Below, one piece after another: positions 25,171-32,803 of a stretch of DNA of 64,000 nt (the stretch's first letter is position 1; every line of letters begins with the position of its first letter). The notes under the pieces were generated by a model. That model did no database searches. It was not told the DNA's origin and saw nothing but the letters and a program-made list of their open reading frames with translations. Location of the stretch: positions 1 through 64,000 of the forward strand of contig NZ_JBARWZ010000229.1 in the NCBI RefSeq assembly GCF_049647105.1, written 5' to 3'. The position numbers and the translations under genes were made by a program. The DNA is from Actinophytocola sp049647105. GTDB lineage: Bacteria; Actinomycetota; Actinomycetes; Mycobacteriales; Pseudonocardiaceae.

Positions 25171-26102
25171 GCCGTCACCCGCTCGCCGAGACCGCAGCGC
25201 ACGGCGGTCTTGGCGATCACGTGGGCGAGGGGGGTGTTCGGCACGTTCGTGCTCAGCAGCTCGACGACGACGATGTCGTCCTGCTGCTCGCGGCCAGGGC
25301 GGGAGCCGGCGAGCAGCAGGCCGAGATCCGCCGCGATCTCGGGCGGCCTGGCGTGCCCGCCCGCCCACATCGCGCCGGAGGTCGAGTGCGTCAGGTGCCG
25401 GGCGACGACGTGACGGTCGGGGTACTCCGGCAGCAGAGCGAGGTCGTCGACGTAGACCTGGTCGACCTGGTCGACCAGACTGGTCGGCAGGTCGTGTCCC
25501 GAGGCGTTCACCAGCACGGTGCCGCGCACCAGTTGGTTGACGCCTGCCTGCTCGGTGCCGTCGACCAGCGCGTCCTCGCTCACCGCGATCACCAGGTTGG
25601 CGCCGAAGAGCGAGTCGGCCAGCTTCGTCCCCACGGACAGTCCGATGCCTGCGAGGTCGAGCTGGTCGAGCAGCCGGGGCTCGAGCTCGCCGGCCTCGGT
25701 CTTGTCGGTGATGCGCATGGCGACGTGCACGATGTCGGGCACGTGCTCGACGAGGATGGCGAGCTGCGACTGGGTCTCGTGCCGGGTGCCGAGCATCGCG
25801 ACCGTGATGCCGCCAGGCGGAAGCAGCTCACGCGTGGCGAGTGCGGAAAGCGCGGCGGCGTGGACCATCCGCAGCGCCGTGGCCGGCATCGCGCAGCTCA
25901 GGCCGAGGGACTGGTCCTCGGCGAGGACGTACTCACCCTCGCGGTCGCCCCACGGCACAAGCAGGCAGTCGGGCTTCCTGTCCTGGTCCGGGTGGTTGAT
26001 CGCACGCTTGATCAGGACCTCGGCGAGTACCGCGACCGGGTCGAGGGTCTCGAGAGTGCGCCACACATCGTCTGCGTCGAGTCGCAGGACCGTCTCGGCC
26101 AT
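25167..26102 (-). CDS. Ornithine cyclodeaminase / mu-crystallin family protein
   Basis: A 311-residue Rossmann-type protein of the ornithine cyclodeaminase / mu-crystallin family. The Gly-rich nucleotide-binding segment is around ITVAMLGTRHETQSQLAILV. It has the VWAGGH-like C-terminal substrate region and a KRAINHP start. Relatives make proline, oxidise amino acids, or build diaminopropionate; the exact reaction is undecided. The unusual G-x-R-x-E-T turn in place of the usual GSGxQA should be noted, as it may alter cofactor binding. It leads a coupled set with the genes at 25170 and 24481 and is divergent from the secreted peptide. Confidence 0.6.
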   Translation of the reverse strand: MAETVLRLDADDVWRTLETLDPVAVLAEVLIKRAINHPDQDRKPDCLLVPWGDREGEYVLAEDQSLGLSCAMPATALRMVHAAALSALATRELLPPGGITVAMLGTRHETQSQLAILVEHVPDIVHVAMRITDKTEAGELEPRLLDQLDLAGIGLSVGTKLADSLFGANLVIAVSEDALVDGTEQAGVNQLVRGTVLVNASGHDLPTSLVDQVDQVYVDDLALLPEYPDRHVVARHLTHSTSGAMWAGGHARPPEIAADLGLLLAGSRPGREQQDDIVVVELLSTNVPNTPLAHVIAKTAVRCGLGERVTA

Positions 26103-26176
26103 CGCGCTCGCCTCTCCATCTTGCCCATCCTGACGCTGGCAAATCTTCCGGAGGTCTCTTCTTCCGCTCCATCGAT

Positions 26177-26199
26177 CCGCTATCGACGGGCGATAGCGG
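26177..26199. promoter_or_regulatory. 9-bp palindromic operator candidate in divergent promoter
   Basis: CCGCTATCG (26177-26185) and CGATAGCGG (26191-26199) form a perfect inverted repeat with a 5-base spacer, in the 200-bp region between the cyclodeaminase-like gene and the secreted peptide gene. A dimeric regulator could use it to control both. Prediction only. Confidence 0.5.
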
Positions 26200-26302
26200 G
26201 CGGTTAACCCGTGAAATGTCAACGCAAAGCGAGGCGTCGTTGACTGGTTCTCGAGCAGGAACACTGCGATTCGAGAAACACACTGGGTCAAGGGGAAAAA
26301 TC

Positions 26303-26467
26303 ATGTTCCGTCTGCAGAAGATTGCCGCCACCACGCTCGTCACGTTGGCCGCCGCCGCCGGATTGCTGGTGGTCGCCGGGCCGATCGCCGCCTTAGGTCA
26401 GGACAACGCGGTGAACAGCGAGGTGTCCGTGCTCGCGGACTCGCCATGGGATGCGCCGAAGCCCTGA
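26303..26467 (+). CDS. 54-residue secreted peptide with TTA codon
   Basis: The peptide has a Sec-type signal: basic MFRLQK, a hydrophobic stretch TTLVTLAAAAGLLVVAGPIA, then a small-residue region. Cleavage near AALG would leave about QDNAVNSEVSVLADSPWDAP plus KP. SD AAGGGG precedes the ATG. Codon 31 (26393-26395) is TTA. It is not recognised as a known pheromone or RiPP, but an exported short peptide next to a large SARP-type regulator could be a signal. A palindrome lies upstream and a terminator downstream, so it is a monocistronic unit. Confidence 0.6.
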   Translation: MFRLQKIAATTLVTLAAAAGLLVVAGPIAALGQDNAVNSEVSVLADSPWDAPKP

Positions 26468-26509
26468 ACAGACCGGCACTGATCGGTGACAGGGCTCTGG
26501 CCCGGTGAC

Positions 26510-26550
26510 AATGGCGCCGTTTCCGCGGTCATCGCGGAAATGGCGCCATT
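26510..26550. terminator. Bidirectional hairpin terminator
   Basis: AATGGCGCC-GTTTCCGCG pairs with CGCGGAAAT-GGCGCCATT, an 18-bp stem with one mismatch and a GTCAT loop. It sits between the peptide gene and the convergent SARP-NB-ARC gene, ending both. Confidence 0.75.
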
Positions 26551-26566
26551 CGTATTTCCGGTGTGT

Positions 26567-29500
26567 TCAGCCGATGCTGTTGACGACGTGCGGGAACAGC
26601 GTCGCCTTGACCGCGTCCAGTTCCGAGGACAACCGTTCCGCCTCCTTGGAGTCGGTTCGGGTGAGCAACGCGTCGGCCTGTTCGAGCTCCTGCCACGCGA
26701 GGTCGAGTTCGCCTGCGCCCTGGTGCACGTCGGACATGAGGATCAGCGCCTTCGCGTGCCACACCGTCGAGCCGAGCTCGGCGAAGAGCCGGCATGCCTC
26801 GGTCAGGTGCTCCAGCCCCGTCTCGCCGTTGCCCCTGGCGAGCGCGATCTCCCCGAGCGCGTACAGGGACTGGGCCTCGATGAGGCGCTCACCGACCCGC
26901 CCCGCGAGCGAATGGGCGTGCTGCAGCGTGGACTTCGCGTTGTCCAGCCTGCCGGTCCGCAGCCGCACCACCCCCACCCCGTACAGCGCGTGCGCCTCAC
27001 CGATCCGGTCGCCGATGTTGCGCACGATCAGCAGCACCCTGTTCAGTGCCCGGTGTGCCTCGTTCACCTGGTTCTCACCGAGGTACAGCTCGGCGAACCG
27101 GATGACCACCTGTGCCTCGCCACGCAGGTAGTTGACCCGGCGGGTGCACTCGAGCGCCTTCTCGAGCAGCTCACGCGCGTGGTCGGTGTTGCCCTCGTCG
27201 ATCCGCAGCTTCGCGAGACTGCGCAGGATGCCCGCCTCGCCGACCGGGTCCCCGACCTCGCGCATCAACCGCAGCGCCTCGTGGTATTTGGTGAGCATCG
27301 CCGTTGAACGGCCGCGCAGCCGGTCGACCATGGCCGAGTTGCGCAGCACCAGTGCGCAACCGTGCATCTCACCGTCGGCGCGGAAGATCTCCAGTGCGGC
27401 GGCGAAGCGTTCCTCGGCCGCCTCGAGTCTGCGCTGCGACATCGACATCGAACCCAGCGAGTACAGCATCGCCGCGCGCCCCCGCCGGTTGCCCGCCCTC
27501 GTGGTCGCCTCGAGCGCCACCTCCGAGGTCTCCCGCCAGTCGTCGTAGTAGCCCTTCACCTCGAACAGCGTCACCGCGGTCAGCGCGAGGTCCCAGCACA
27601 GCTCGTCCTCGCCCATCTCCGCCGCGAGGCGCACCGCGGCCACGAGCGAGCGGCGCTCCGATCTCAGCCACTCCATGGGGTCGTCGATGTCGTGGTCGCC
27701 GCCACCTGCCGGGCGCCAGCGCGGTCCCGAGCCGTGCAGGATCGTGTAGTCGCCGCCGTACTCCTTGCCGTGCGCGTCCTCCGCCTTCGCGAGCAGCGCG
27801 CCGATCAGCCTGACCATCGCGGCGTCACGGTCCTCCGCAGGCTCCTCTTCCTTGAGCCGTTCCTGGGCGTACACCCGGATGAGGTCGTGGAAGCGGTAGC
27901 GCGGGTGCTCGCCGGGATAGGCGACGGTGTCGAGCAGCTGGGTCTCGACGAGGTGCTCGAGCACCTCCTCGGCGTCGAAGGGGTCGCAGTCGAGCAGCGC
28001 GGCCGCCGTCCAGCCCGCGAAGTCCGCGGTGGGTACCACGGAGAAGAGGCGAAACAGCTGCTTGGCATCGTTTTCGAGTACCCGGTAGGTCAACCCGATG
28101 CTCGACCGGAGCTCCAGACCGCGGTAGGTCAGCTCGTCGAGGCGCCGTGCGGTGTTGCGCAGCCGCGCCACCAGGACGTCCAGCCGCCAGTGCGGGCGGG
28201 AGGCGAGCCGGGCGCCCGCGATCCGCATGGCGAGCGGCAGCCTGCCGCAGAAGTCGACCAGCTCGATCGCCGCGTCGGTCTCCGCTGCCATCCGCTCCGG
28301 ACCGATGATCTTGGTGAGCATCTCCAGTGACAGGGCCACGTCCATCGGGTGGATGGCGATCAGGTGCGCCCCTGGCAGCCCGCTGAGCGGTGACCGGCTG
28401 GTGACGATCACCGCGCAGCCCGAGCCCGCGGGCAGCAGGGGGATGACCTCCTCCTCGCTACTCGCCCCGTCCAGCACGATCAGCACCCGCAGGTTCGCCA
28501 GCCTGCTGCGGTACATGTCCGCTTTCTCCTCGGCGTCCGCCGGGATGCTGTTGCCGTCGACGCCGAGCGCGCGCAGGAACCGGTCGAGGACGTCCTGTAC
28601 CCGGCCGGTGCCGGACGGCGCCTCCAGATCGGCGAACAGGTGGCCGTCCGGGTAGACCTCCCGTAGCTCGTGGGCCGCGCGGATGGCGAGCGTGGACTTG
28701 CCGACGCCGCCCTTCCCGGAGATCGCCACGATCCGGATGCCGAGACGGGAGTCCTGCTCGTCGCCGGATAACGCTTGCCTGATCTCGGCGAGCTGTTCGT
28801 CCCGGCCGGTGAAGTCGGCGATGCTGGCCGGCAGCCTGCGGGGCATGGCCCGAGGTCTTTCCTCCCGTGCCGGTGCACCCGCGTCCCTGGGCAGTGCCCT
28901 GGGGCCGGTGTCAGGGAGATCGAGTTCCGGCATCCGGTTCAAGATCGAGGTTTCGAGCTCCTGCAAGCCTTTTCCCGGCTCGATGCCGAGCTCCTCGACC
29001 AGGACGGTCCGCGCCCGCCTGCACACCTCGAGCGCCTCCGCCTGCCGCCCGGAGCGGTACAGGGCGAGCATGAGGAACTCGTAGAGCCGTTCCCGCAACG
29101 GATGTTCCTCGACCAGCGTGGTCAGCTCGCCGACCACCTCCTCGTGCCTGCCGAGGGTGAGGTCGAGTTGGAGGCGCTCCATGACGGCGGTCAGCCTGGC
29201 GTGCTCCAGCTGGTCCGCACCTCGGCGGATGAGATCGCTGTGCAGGTCGGCGAGCGCGTTGCCGCGCCACAGGTCCAGCGCGGTGCGCAGGGTCGCGACC
29301 GCCTCGGAACAGCGCCCGGCACCCGAGTGTGCCCGCGCGGTCGTGACCAGCGACGTGAACTGCTCGGTGTCCAGTTCGTCCGGCGGCACATCGAGCTGGT
29401 ATCCGGGGCTGCGGGTCCGGATGCGCATCGCGTCGTTCGAGTCGAGAAAGATCTTGCGCAGCGTGGAAACGCAGATCTGGACCTGCGCGCGTGCGGTGGT

Positions 29501-29662
29501 CGGCGGCGCCGTGTTCCACACGGCGTCGATGAGCTGTTCGACTGGTACGACCCGGTTCGCGTTGAGTGCCAGCATGGCCAGCACCACCCGCTGGCGCGGC
29601 CCGCCCAGATCGATTTCCCGTCCGTGGTTGGACAGGGTCAGCGGGCCCATGAGTCGTAACAC
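26567..29662 (-). CDS. AfsR-like regulator: SARP + NB-ARC + TPR
   Basis: A 1031-residue multidomain activator. The winged-helix SARP domain is at ~1-95 (LMGPLTLSNHGREIDLGG), the BTAD at ~100-250, NB-ARC with P-loop ISGKGGVGKST near residue ~315 and LRVLIVLDGA (Walker B), and C-terminal TPRs (~650-1031). AfsR-type proteins use ATP hydrolysis to gate DNA binding. The GTG start at 29662 was chosen for the GGGGGAGG SD, 5 bases away. The second codon is TTA, and a second TTA lies at 28769-28771 (codon 298). Probable cluster-level regulator under bldA-type control. Convergent with the secreted peptide gene. Confidence 0.9.
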   Translation of the reverse strand: MLRLMGPLTLSNHGREIDLGGPRQRVVLAMLALNANRVVPVEQLIDAVWNTAPPTTARAQVQICVSTLRKIFLDSNDAMRIRTRSPGYQLDVPPDELDTEQFTSLVTTARAHSGAGRCSEAVATLRTALDLWRGNALADLHSDLIRRGADQLEHARLTAVMERLQLDLTLGRHEEVVGELTTLVEEHPLRERLYEFLMLALYRSGRQAEALEVCRRARTVLVEELGIEPGKGLQELETSILNRMPELDLPDTGPRALPRDAGAPAREERPRAMPRRLPASIADFTGRDEQLAEIRQALSGDEQDSRLGIRIVAISGKGGVGKSTLAIRAAHELREVYPDGHLFADLEAPSGTGRVQDVLDRFLRALGVDGNSIPADAEEKADMYRSRLANLRVLIVLDGASSEEEVIPLLPAGSGCAVIVTSRSPLSGLPGAHLIAIHPMDVALSLEMLTKIIGPERMAAETDAAIELVDFCGRLPLAMRIAGARLASRPHWRLDVLVARLRNTARRLDELTYRGLELRSSIGLTYRVLENDAKQLFRLFSVVPTADFAGWTAAALLDCDPFDAEEVLEHLVETQLLDTVAYPGEHPRYRFHDLIRVYAQERLKEEEPAEDRDAAMVRLIGALLAKAEDAHGKEYGGDYTILHGSGPRWRPAGGGDHDIDDPMEWLRSERRSLVAAVRLAAEMGEDELCWDLALTAVTLFEVKGYYDDWRETSEVALEATTRAGNRRGRAAMLYSLGSMSMSQRRLEAAEERFAAALEIFRADGEMHGCALVLRNSAMVDRLRGRSTAMLTKYHEALRLMREVGDPVGEAGILRSLAKLRIDEGNTDHARELLEKALECTRRVNYLRGEAQVVIRFAELYLGENQVNEAHRALNRVLLIVRNIGDRIGEAHALYGVGVVRLRTGRLDNAKSTLQHAHSLAGRVGERLIEAQSLYALGEIALARGNGETGLEHLTEACRLFAELGSTVWHAKALILMSDVHQGAGELDLAWQELEQADALLTRTDSKEAERLSSELDAVKATLFPHVVNSIG

Positions 29663-29980
29663 CAGCACCTCCCCCAAGCGCGTCCGCGCCGTACCGAGCT
29701 GGACGCGCGAAGCCGGGGTCAATTCACCGCTGTGATCCAACTCACGGCGCTGACCACTTGTCCGAGAGTAACCCACGGGACTCGCAAACAGTAGCTGGTC
29801 GAATACTCATCGACAGTGCGTGACCAGGGCCGGTGTGCGAAACGGCACGCGCGGAGATGCGGGTGGCAGCCGCCGTCGAGAGGATGGGACAACACGTACC
29901 GACTGTCGCTGCTTGGCGCGAAACCGTGGACTCCCTTCGGTTTCCGCGTCCGGTGAGCGGGGGAGATTGGACGCTGGGCC
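29663..29980. other. Intergenic region with no gene seen
   Basis: About 318 bp between the divergent SARP-NB-ARC and HxlR-type genes. It must hold both promoters. I see no strong palindrome, no coding frame with a plausible SD, and no repeat shared with the rest of the window. Confidence 0.4.
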
Positions 29981-30787
29981 ATGACCGAATCGAACTGGAA
30001 GGTGGTCGTCGACCGCGACCGCCTGACGATCTCCAGCGACGCCTACACGTTCACGACCAGCGGGACGGACCCCATGCACCTCGAGGCGGTCGTCGCCGAC
30101 CTGCAGAGTGCGGTGCGGGGTACGTACGGCCAGTATTGTGGCCTGTCCCGGGCTGCCGAAATGGTGGGGGAGCGGTGGGGTTTCCTGATCGTGCGCGACC
30201 TCCTGGCAGGCCCGAAGTCCGCTGAGGACCTGTACACCGGCTTGCCGCTCATGTCGGCGAAACTGGTGACCAGGCGGCTGAAGGAGATGGAGTACAGCGG
30301 GATCGTCCAGCCGATCGACAAGGACACCACCGACAGCGAGCGGGTGCGGTACGAACTCACCGAGTACGGCCGCGAGCTGGAGGAGGCGGTGCTCGCCTTC
30401 GGTCGTTGGGGCGCCGCGAGTCTGGCGACGCCCCGTCCCGAGGACATCGTCACCGACTCGTCCCTGATGATCGCGTTGAAGGCGACGTTCCTGCCGGACG
30501 TGGCGCGCGGCGTGCGGCTGAGCTACGAACTGCGCATCGCCGACGAACACGTGCTCAACGTGCGCATCGACGACGGCAAACTCGACGTCGGCGCGGGTCC
30601 GTTGCCTGACGCGGATGCCAAGCTGGATCTGGGTTTCCTGCTGCTCGCGCTGATGAGCGGCGAGATGACCGCGGACGATGTCCTGGCCACCGGCCAGGTG
30701 CGCGTCGAAGGTGATCCCACGCTGCTCGGAAGTTTCGTGGAGATGTTCCAGCTGCCAAGACTGCATGCGCCGAAGGCGATGGCCTGA
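29981..30787 (+). CDS. HxlR-family regulator with C-terminal SCP2-like domain
   Basis: A 268-residue protein. After an acidic ~45-residue N-terminal extension it has an HxlR winged-helix: GLSRAAEMVGERWGFLIVRDL, GPKSAEDL, LVTRRLKEMEYSGIV and YELTEYGRELEE (about residues 50-145). The C-terminal ~110 residues (DVARGVRLSYELRIADEHV, DLGFLLLALMSGEMTADDV) look like an SCP2-type small-molecule-binding domain. The combination suggests ligand-responsive control. Divergent from the AfsR-like gene. The exact target is unknown, but the 11-bp iteron array lies just downstream. Confidence 0.8.
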   Translation: MTESNWKVVVDRDRLTISSDAYTFTTSGTDPMHLEAVVADLQSAVRGTYGQYCGLSRAAEMVGERWGFLIVRDLLAGPKSAEDLYTGLPLMSAKLVTRRLKEMEYSGIVQPIDKDTTDSERVRYELTEYGRELEEAVLAFGRWGAASLATPRPEDIVTDSSLMIALKATFLPDVARGVRLSYELRIADEHVLNVRIDDGKLDVGAGPLPDADAKLDLGFLLLALMSGEMTADDVLATGQVRVEGDPTLLGSFVEMFQLPRLHAPKAMA

Positions 30788-30799
30788 TACGGCCGGTGC

Positions 30800-30868
30800 C
30801 GGAACAGCGGCCGAATGACGACCGACCGGCGGCCGAACGACAGCCGACCGGCGGCCGACCGGCGGCCG
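30800..30868 (+). repeat. Six-unit 11-bp iteron array, SARP-box candidate
   Basis: Six units with exact 11-bp period, the clearest being CCGACCGGCGG (30822, 30844, 30855); the remaining units (30800, 30811, 30833) are degenerate. The array ends 98 bp before the ATG of the histidine-rich membrane protein gene. SARP activators bind heptamers repeated every 11 bp, so this is a strong candidate binding site; it could also influence the HxlR gene's transcript end. Confidence 0.55.
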
Positions 30869-30965
30869 TCAGTTTGGTCCGTCGAGCCGATGGCCTATGG
30901 TCTCGCTCACATGGCAGGCTCGGAATCACTGTTGGGAACACCTTCTGTTACAAGGATTTGAGGCC

Positions 30966-31538
30966 ATGACGACGTCTGTTGACACGGATCGATGGTTAGG
31001 GCCTGGTGGCAGGCTCAACACCCGGTATCACAAGGCCGGGGTGATGGTGTTCCTCGTTGTCGTGATCGGGCACTGGGCCGAACACCTCACGCAGGCCTAC
31101 CAGATTTACGTGCTTGGCTGGCCGCGTCCGGAGGCCGGTGGCGTGCTCGGGCTGGCGTTCCCGGTGCTGGTCACCTCCGAGTGGCTGCACTACGGGTACG
31201 CCATCGTGATGCTGGTGGCGTTCGTGATCCTGCGGCACGGTTTCGTCGGCAGGTCAAGGACATGGTGGAACACCGCCATGTGGATCCAGGTATGGCACCA
31301 CTTCGAACACCTGCTGCTCCTCCTGCAGGCGTTGACCGGCGCGAACCTGATGGGCGCCAAGGTGCCGACGAGTATCGCGCAGCTCGCGTTTCCGAGGGTG
31401 GAGCTGCACCTGTTCTACAACGCCATCGTGTTCGTCCCGATGGTGGTGGCGATGATCCTTCACATGAGGCCGAAACCGGCCGAGGCAGCGCTGATGCGGT
31501 GTTCGTGTGCGCGGATACCCGTGCCGGCCGGTGCCTGA
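30966..31538 (+). CDS. Histidine-rich multi-span membrane protein, TTA codon
   Basis: A 190-residue protein with about five hydrophobic segments (LVVVIGHWAEHL near 30-45, FPVLVTSEWLHYGYAIVMLV near 67-90, and later WIQVWHHFEHLLLLL). Paired histidines (HWAEH, WLHY, WHHFEH, ELHLFYN) are placed within or beside the membrane, suggesting metal or heme binding. Codon 11 is TTA. It overlaps the next gene. It is not assigned to a named family here; an integral-membrane oxygenase or copper-handling protein is possible. A probable iteron array lies in its promoter. Confidence 0.7.
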   Translation: MTTSVDTDRWLGPGGRLNTRYHKAGVMVFLVVVIGHWAEHLTQAYQIYVLGWPRPEAGGVLGLAFPVLVTSEWLHYGYAIVMLVAFVILRHGFVGRSRTWWNTAMWIQVWHHFEHLLLLLQALTGANLMGAKVPTSIAQLAFPRVELHLFYNAIVFVPMVVAMILHMRPKPAEAALMRCSCARIPVPAGA

Positions 31539-32193
31539 GGTGCTCCAGCACGCCGTGCCCGCCGTCCTGCTCGCGCAGGGCGGCGGGCACGGCCATGTGC
31601 TCACCGTCGGGGTGAGCATCGGCCCGCTCGTGTTGCGGATCGCCCTGCTGGCGGTGATTCCCGTCGTCGCGGGATACGGCCTGATGCGTGGGTTCCTGAC
31701 CGAACCCGGTCGCCGGGGCCAGGCCGCCGTGATCGGATGCGCGGGCGGCGGCGCCGTGCTGGTGCTCATGCTTTCCGGTGGTCTGAACCTGTCGGAGCGG
31801 CTGGTGCCGCTACTGCTCGCGCTGCTCACCGTCCCCCTCTACCTCGCGCTCTCCAGCGACCCCCGGTTCGCGCCCGCCGTCCACCTCGCGCGGCGATTCG
31901 CGCCGTGGGTCTTCTGGCCCGCGGCGGCCCTCGCGGCCGACCAGTTCGCCAGGGCCTGGCTCGCCGGCGCGGGGCCAGTGCGCACCGCGACCCTGCTGCA
32001 CACGGGGGTGGTGCTCGCACTCGTCGCGATGGCATGGTTCGCGGTGTCCCGCACCAGACGCCGCGCGGGCACGGTGGGGGTGCGGCTCGGCGCCGCGGTG
32101 CTGGGAATGGTGCTCATGGCGGGCGCCGCGCAGGCCACCGTGCTGCTGCGCGCGGCCGATCCGGTGCCCGGCGTGGCAACCGTGGCGGAGTAA
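31531..32193 (+). CDS. DUF6239-like membrane protein of natural-product clusters
   Basis: A 220-residue protein with about six hydrophobic segments, an N-terminal LLAQGGGHGHVLTVG His/Gly motif, and VGVSIGPLVLRIALLAVIPV typical of the DUF6239 set (family name from memory). GTG start 31531 is uncertain; 31507 and 31540 are alternatives. Cotranslated with the preceding His-rich membrane protein. The HGH motif could coordinate copper in line with the multicopper oxidase at 36.2 kb. Role inferred only. Confidence 0.6.
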   Translation: MPEVLQHAVPAVLLAQGGGHGHVLTVGVSIGPLVLRIALLAVIPVVAGYGLMRGFLTEPGRRGQAAVIGCAGGGAVLVLMLSGGLNLSERLVPLLLALLTVPLYLALSSDPRFAPAVHLARRFAPWVFWPAAALAADQFARAWLAGAGPVRTATLLHTGVVLALVAMAWFAVSRTRRRAGTVGVRLGAAVLGMVLMAGAAQATVLLRAADPVPGVATVAE

Positions 32194-32214
32194 GACAGTC
32201 GCGAAAAGACAAGC

Positions 32215-32420
32215 CCGGATCCACCGGTTGCGTTTTGTCTCACCGGTTTGCCTCCGGCGGCTCCTCGCCGGAGCGCCAGGTCGACGGGATGGCAGGGATC
32301 CCCTTGTGGGTGAAGGGCTTGCGCCTCGGGGACCCGATGTCCCGAAAGGCGGGCTTTCGGGACGCTCAACGCCCTTGAAAGGCGCTTTCGGGACATCGCG
32401 CCTGTCCGCCATTTCTGACG
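32215..32420 (+). repeat. Dispersed intergenic repeat, copy B
   Basis: This copy reads in the forward direction and matches the reverse of 5985-6205: GTTGCG, TTTGCCTCCGGCGGCTCC, TCGCCGGAG, CAGGT, ATGGCAGGG, CTTTCGGGACG, TCAACGCCC, CTTTCGGGACA. It contains hairpin-like CCCGAAAGGCG / CTTTCGGG pairs. No gene fits inside. It lies between the membrane pair and the small 32468 gene. Confidence 0.6.
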
Positions 32421-32467
32421 GGGACACCGCGGGGCCGGGCGCTCCGCGCCCGGCCCCGCGAAGCGGT

Positions 32468-32665
32468 TCAGGCCGCGTCGCGGAGTTGGCGGCGTGCTTC
32501 CTCGTCTGCGGCGATGTCGGCCAGTACGTCGGCCCAGACGATGCCCCTTGCGAGGTTCGTGTGGGTCGTGGGGTGCAGTTCCTCGACGACGCTCAGCCTT
32601 GCGACCGGGTTCTCCTCGTCGTTCGTCGCGGTGCGCTCGCGGGGTAGTCCGTCGAACTGGGGCAC
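32468..32665 (-). CDS. Small hypothetical protein
   Basis: A 65-residue acidic protein starting MPQFDGLPRERTATNDEENP and ending ADIAADEEARRQLRDAA, probably disordered then helical. A GTG start preceded by AAGGAG at 9 bases supports it as a real gene. No recognised family, signal or metal motif. It lies downstream of the antiporter in the same direction (139 bp gap). It could be a precursor peptide, but it has no Cys or core-like tail. Confidence 0.5.
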   Translation of the reverse strand: MPQFDGLPRERTATNDEENPVARLSVVEELHPTTHTNLARGIVWADVLADIAADEEARRQLRDAA

Positions 32666-32803
32666 GGCTGTTCACTCCTTCGTCGGTGAGTTCGAGTTGT
32701 TTCGCGCTCTGCCCGGTACTGCTGAAGAGCACCACAGCTATGAGAAAACCCTCACATTTGTCACCCGGCATGGCATCTCTGGCGTTGCGGGTTCACCGGT
32801 GGT

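Noticed and set aside
32468..32665. RiPP precursor interpretation of the 65-residue protein
   Set aside because: No Cys/Ser/Thr-rich core, no recognised leader and no modifying enzyme with a matching system close by.
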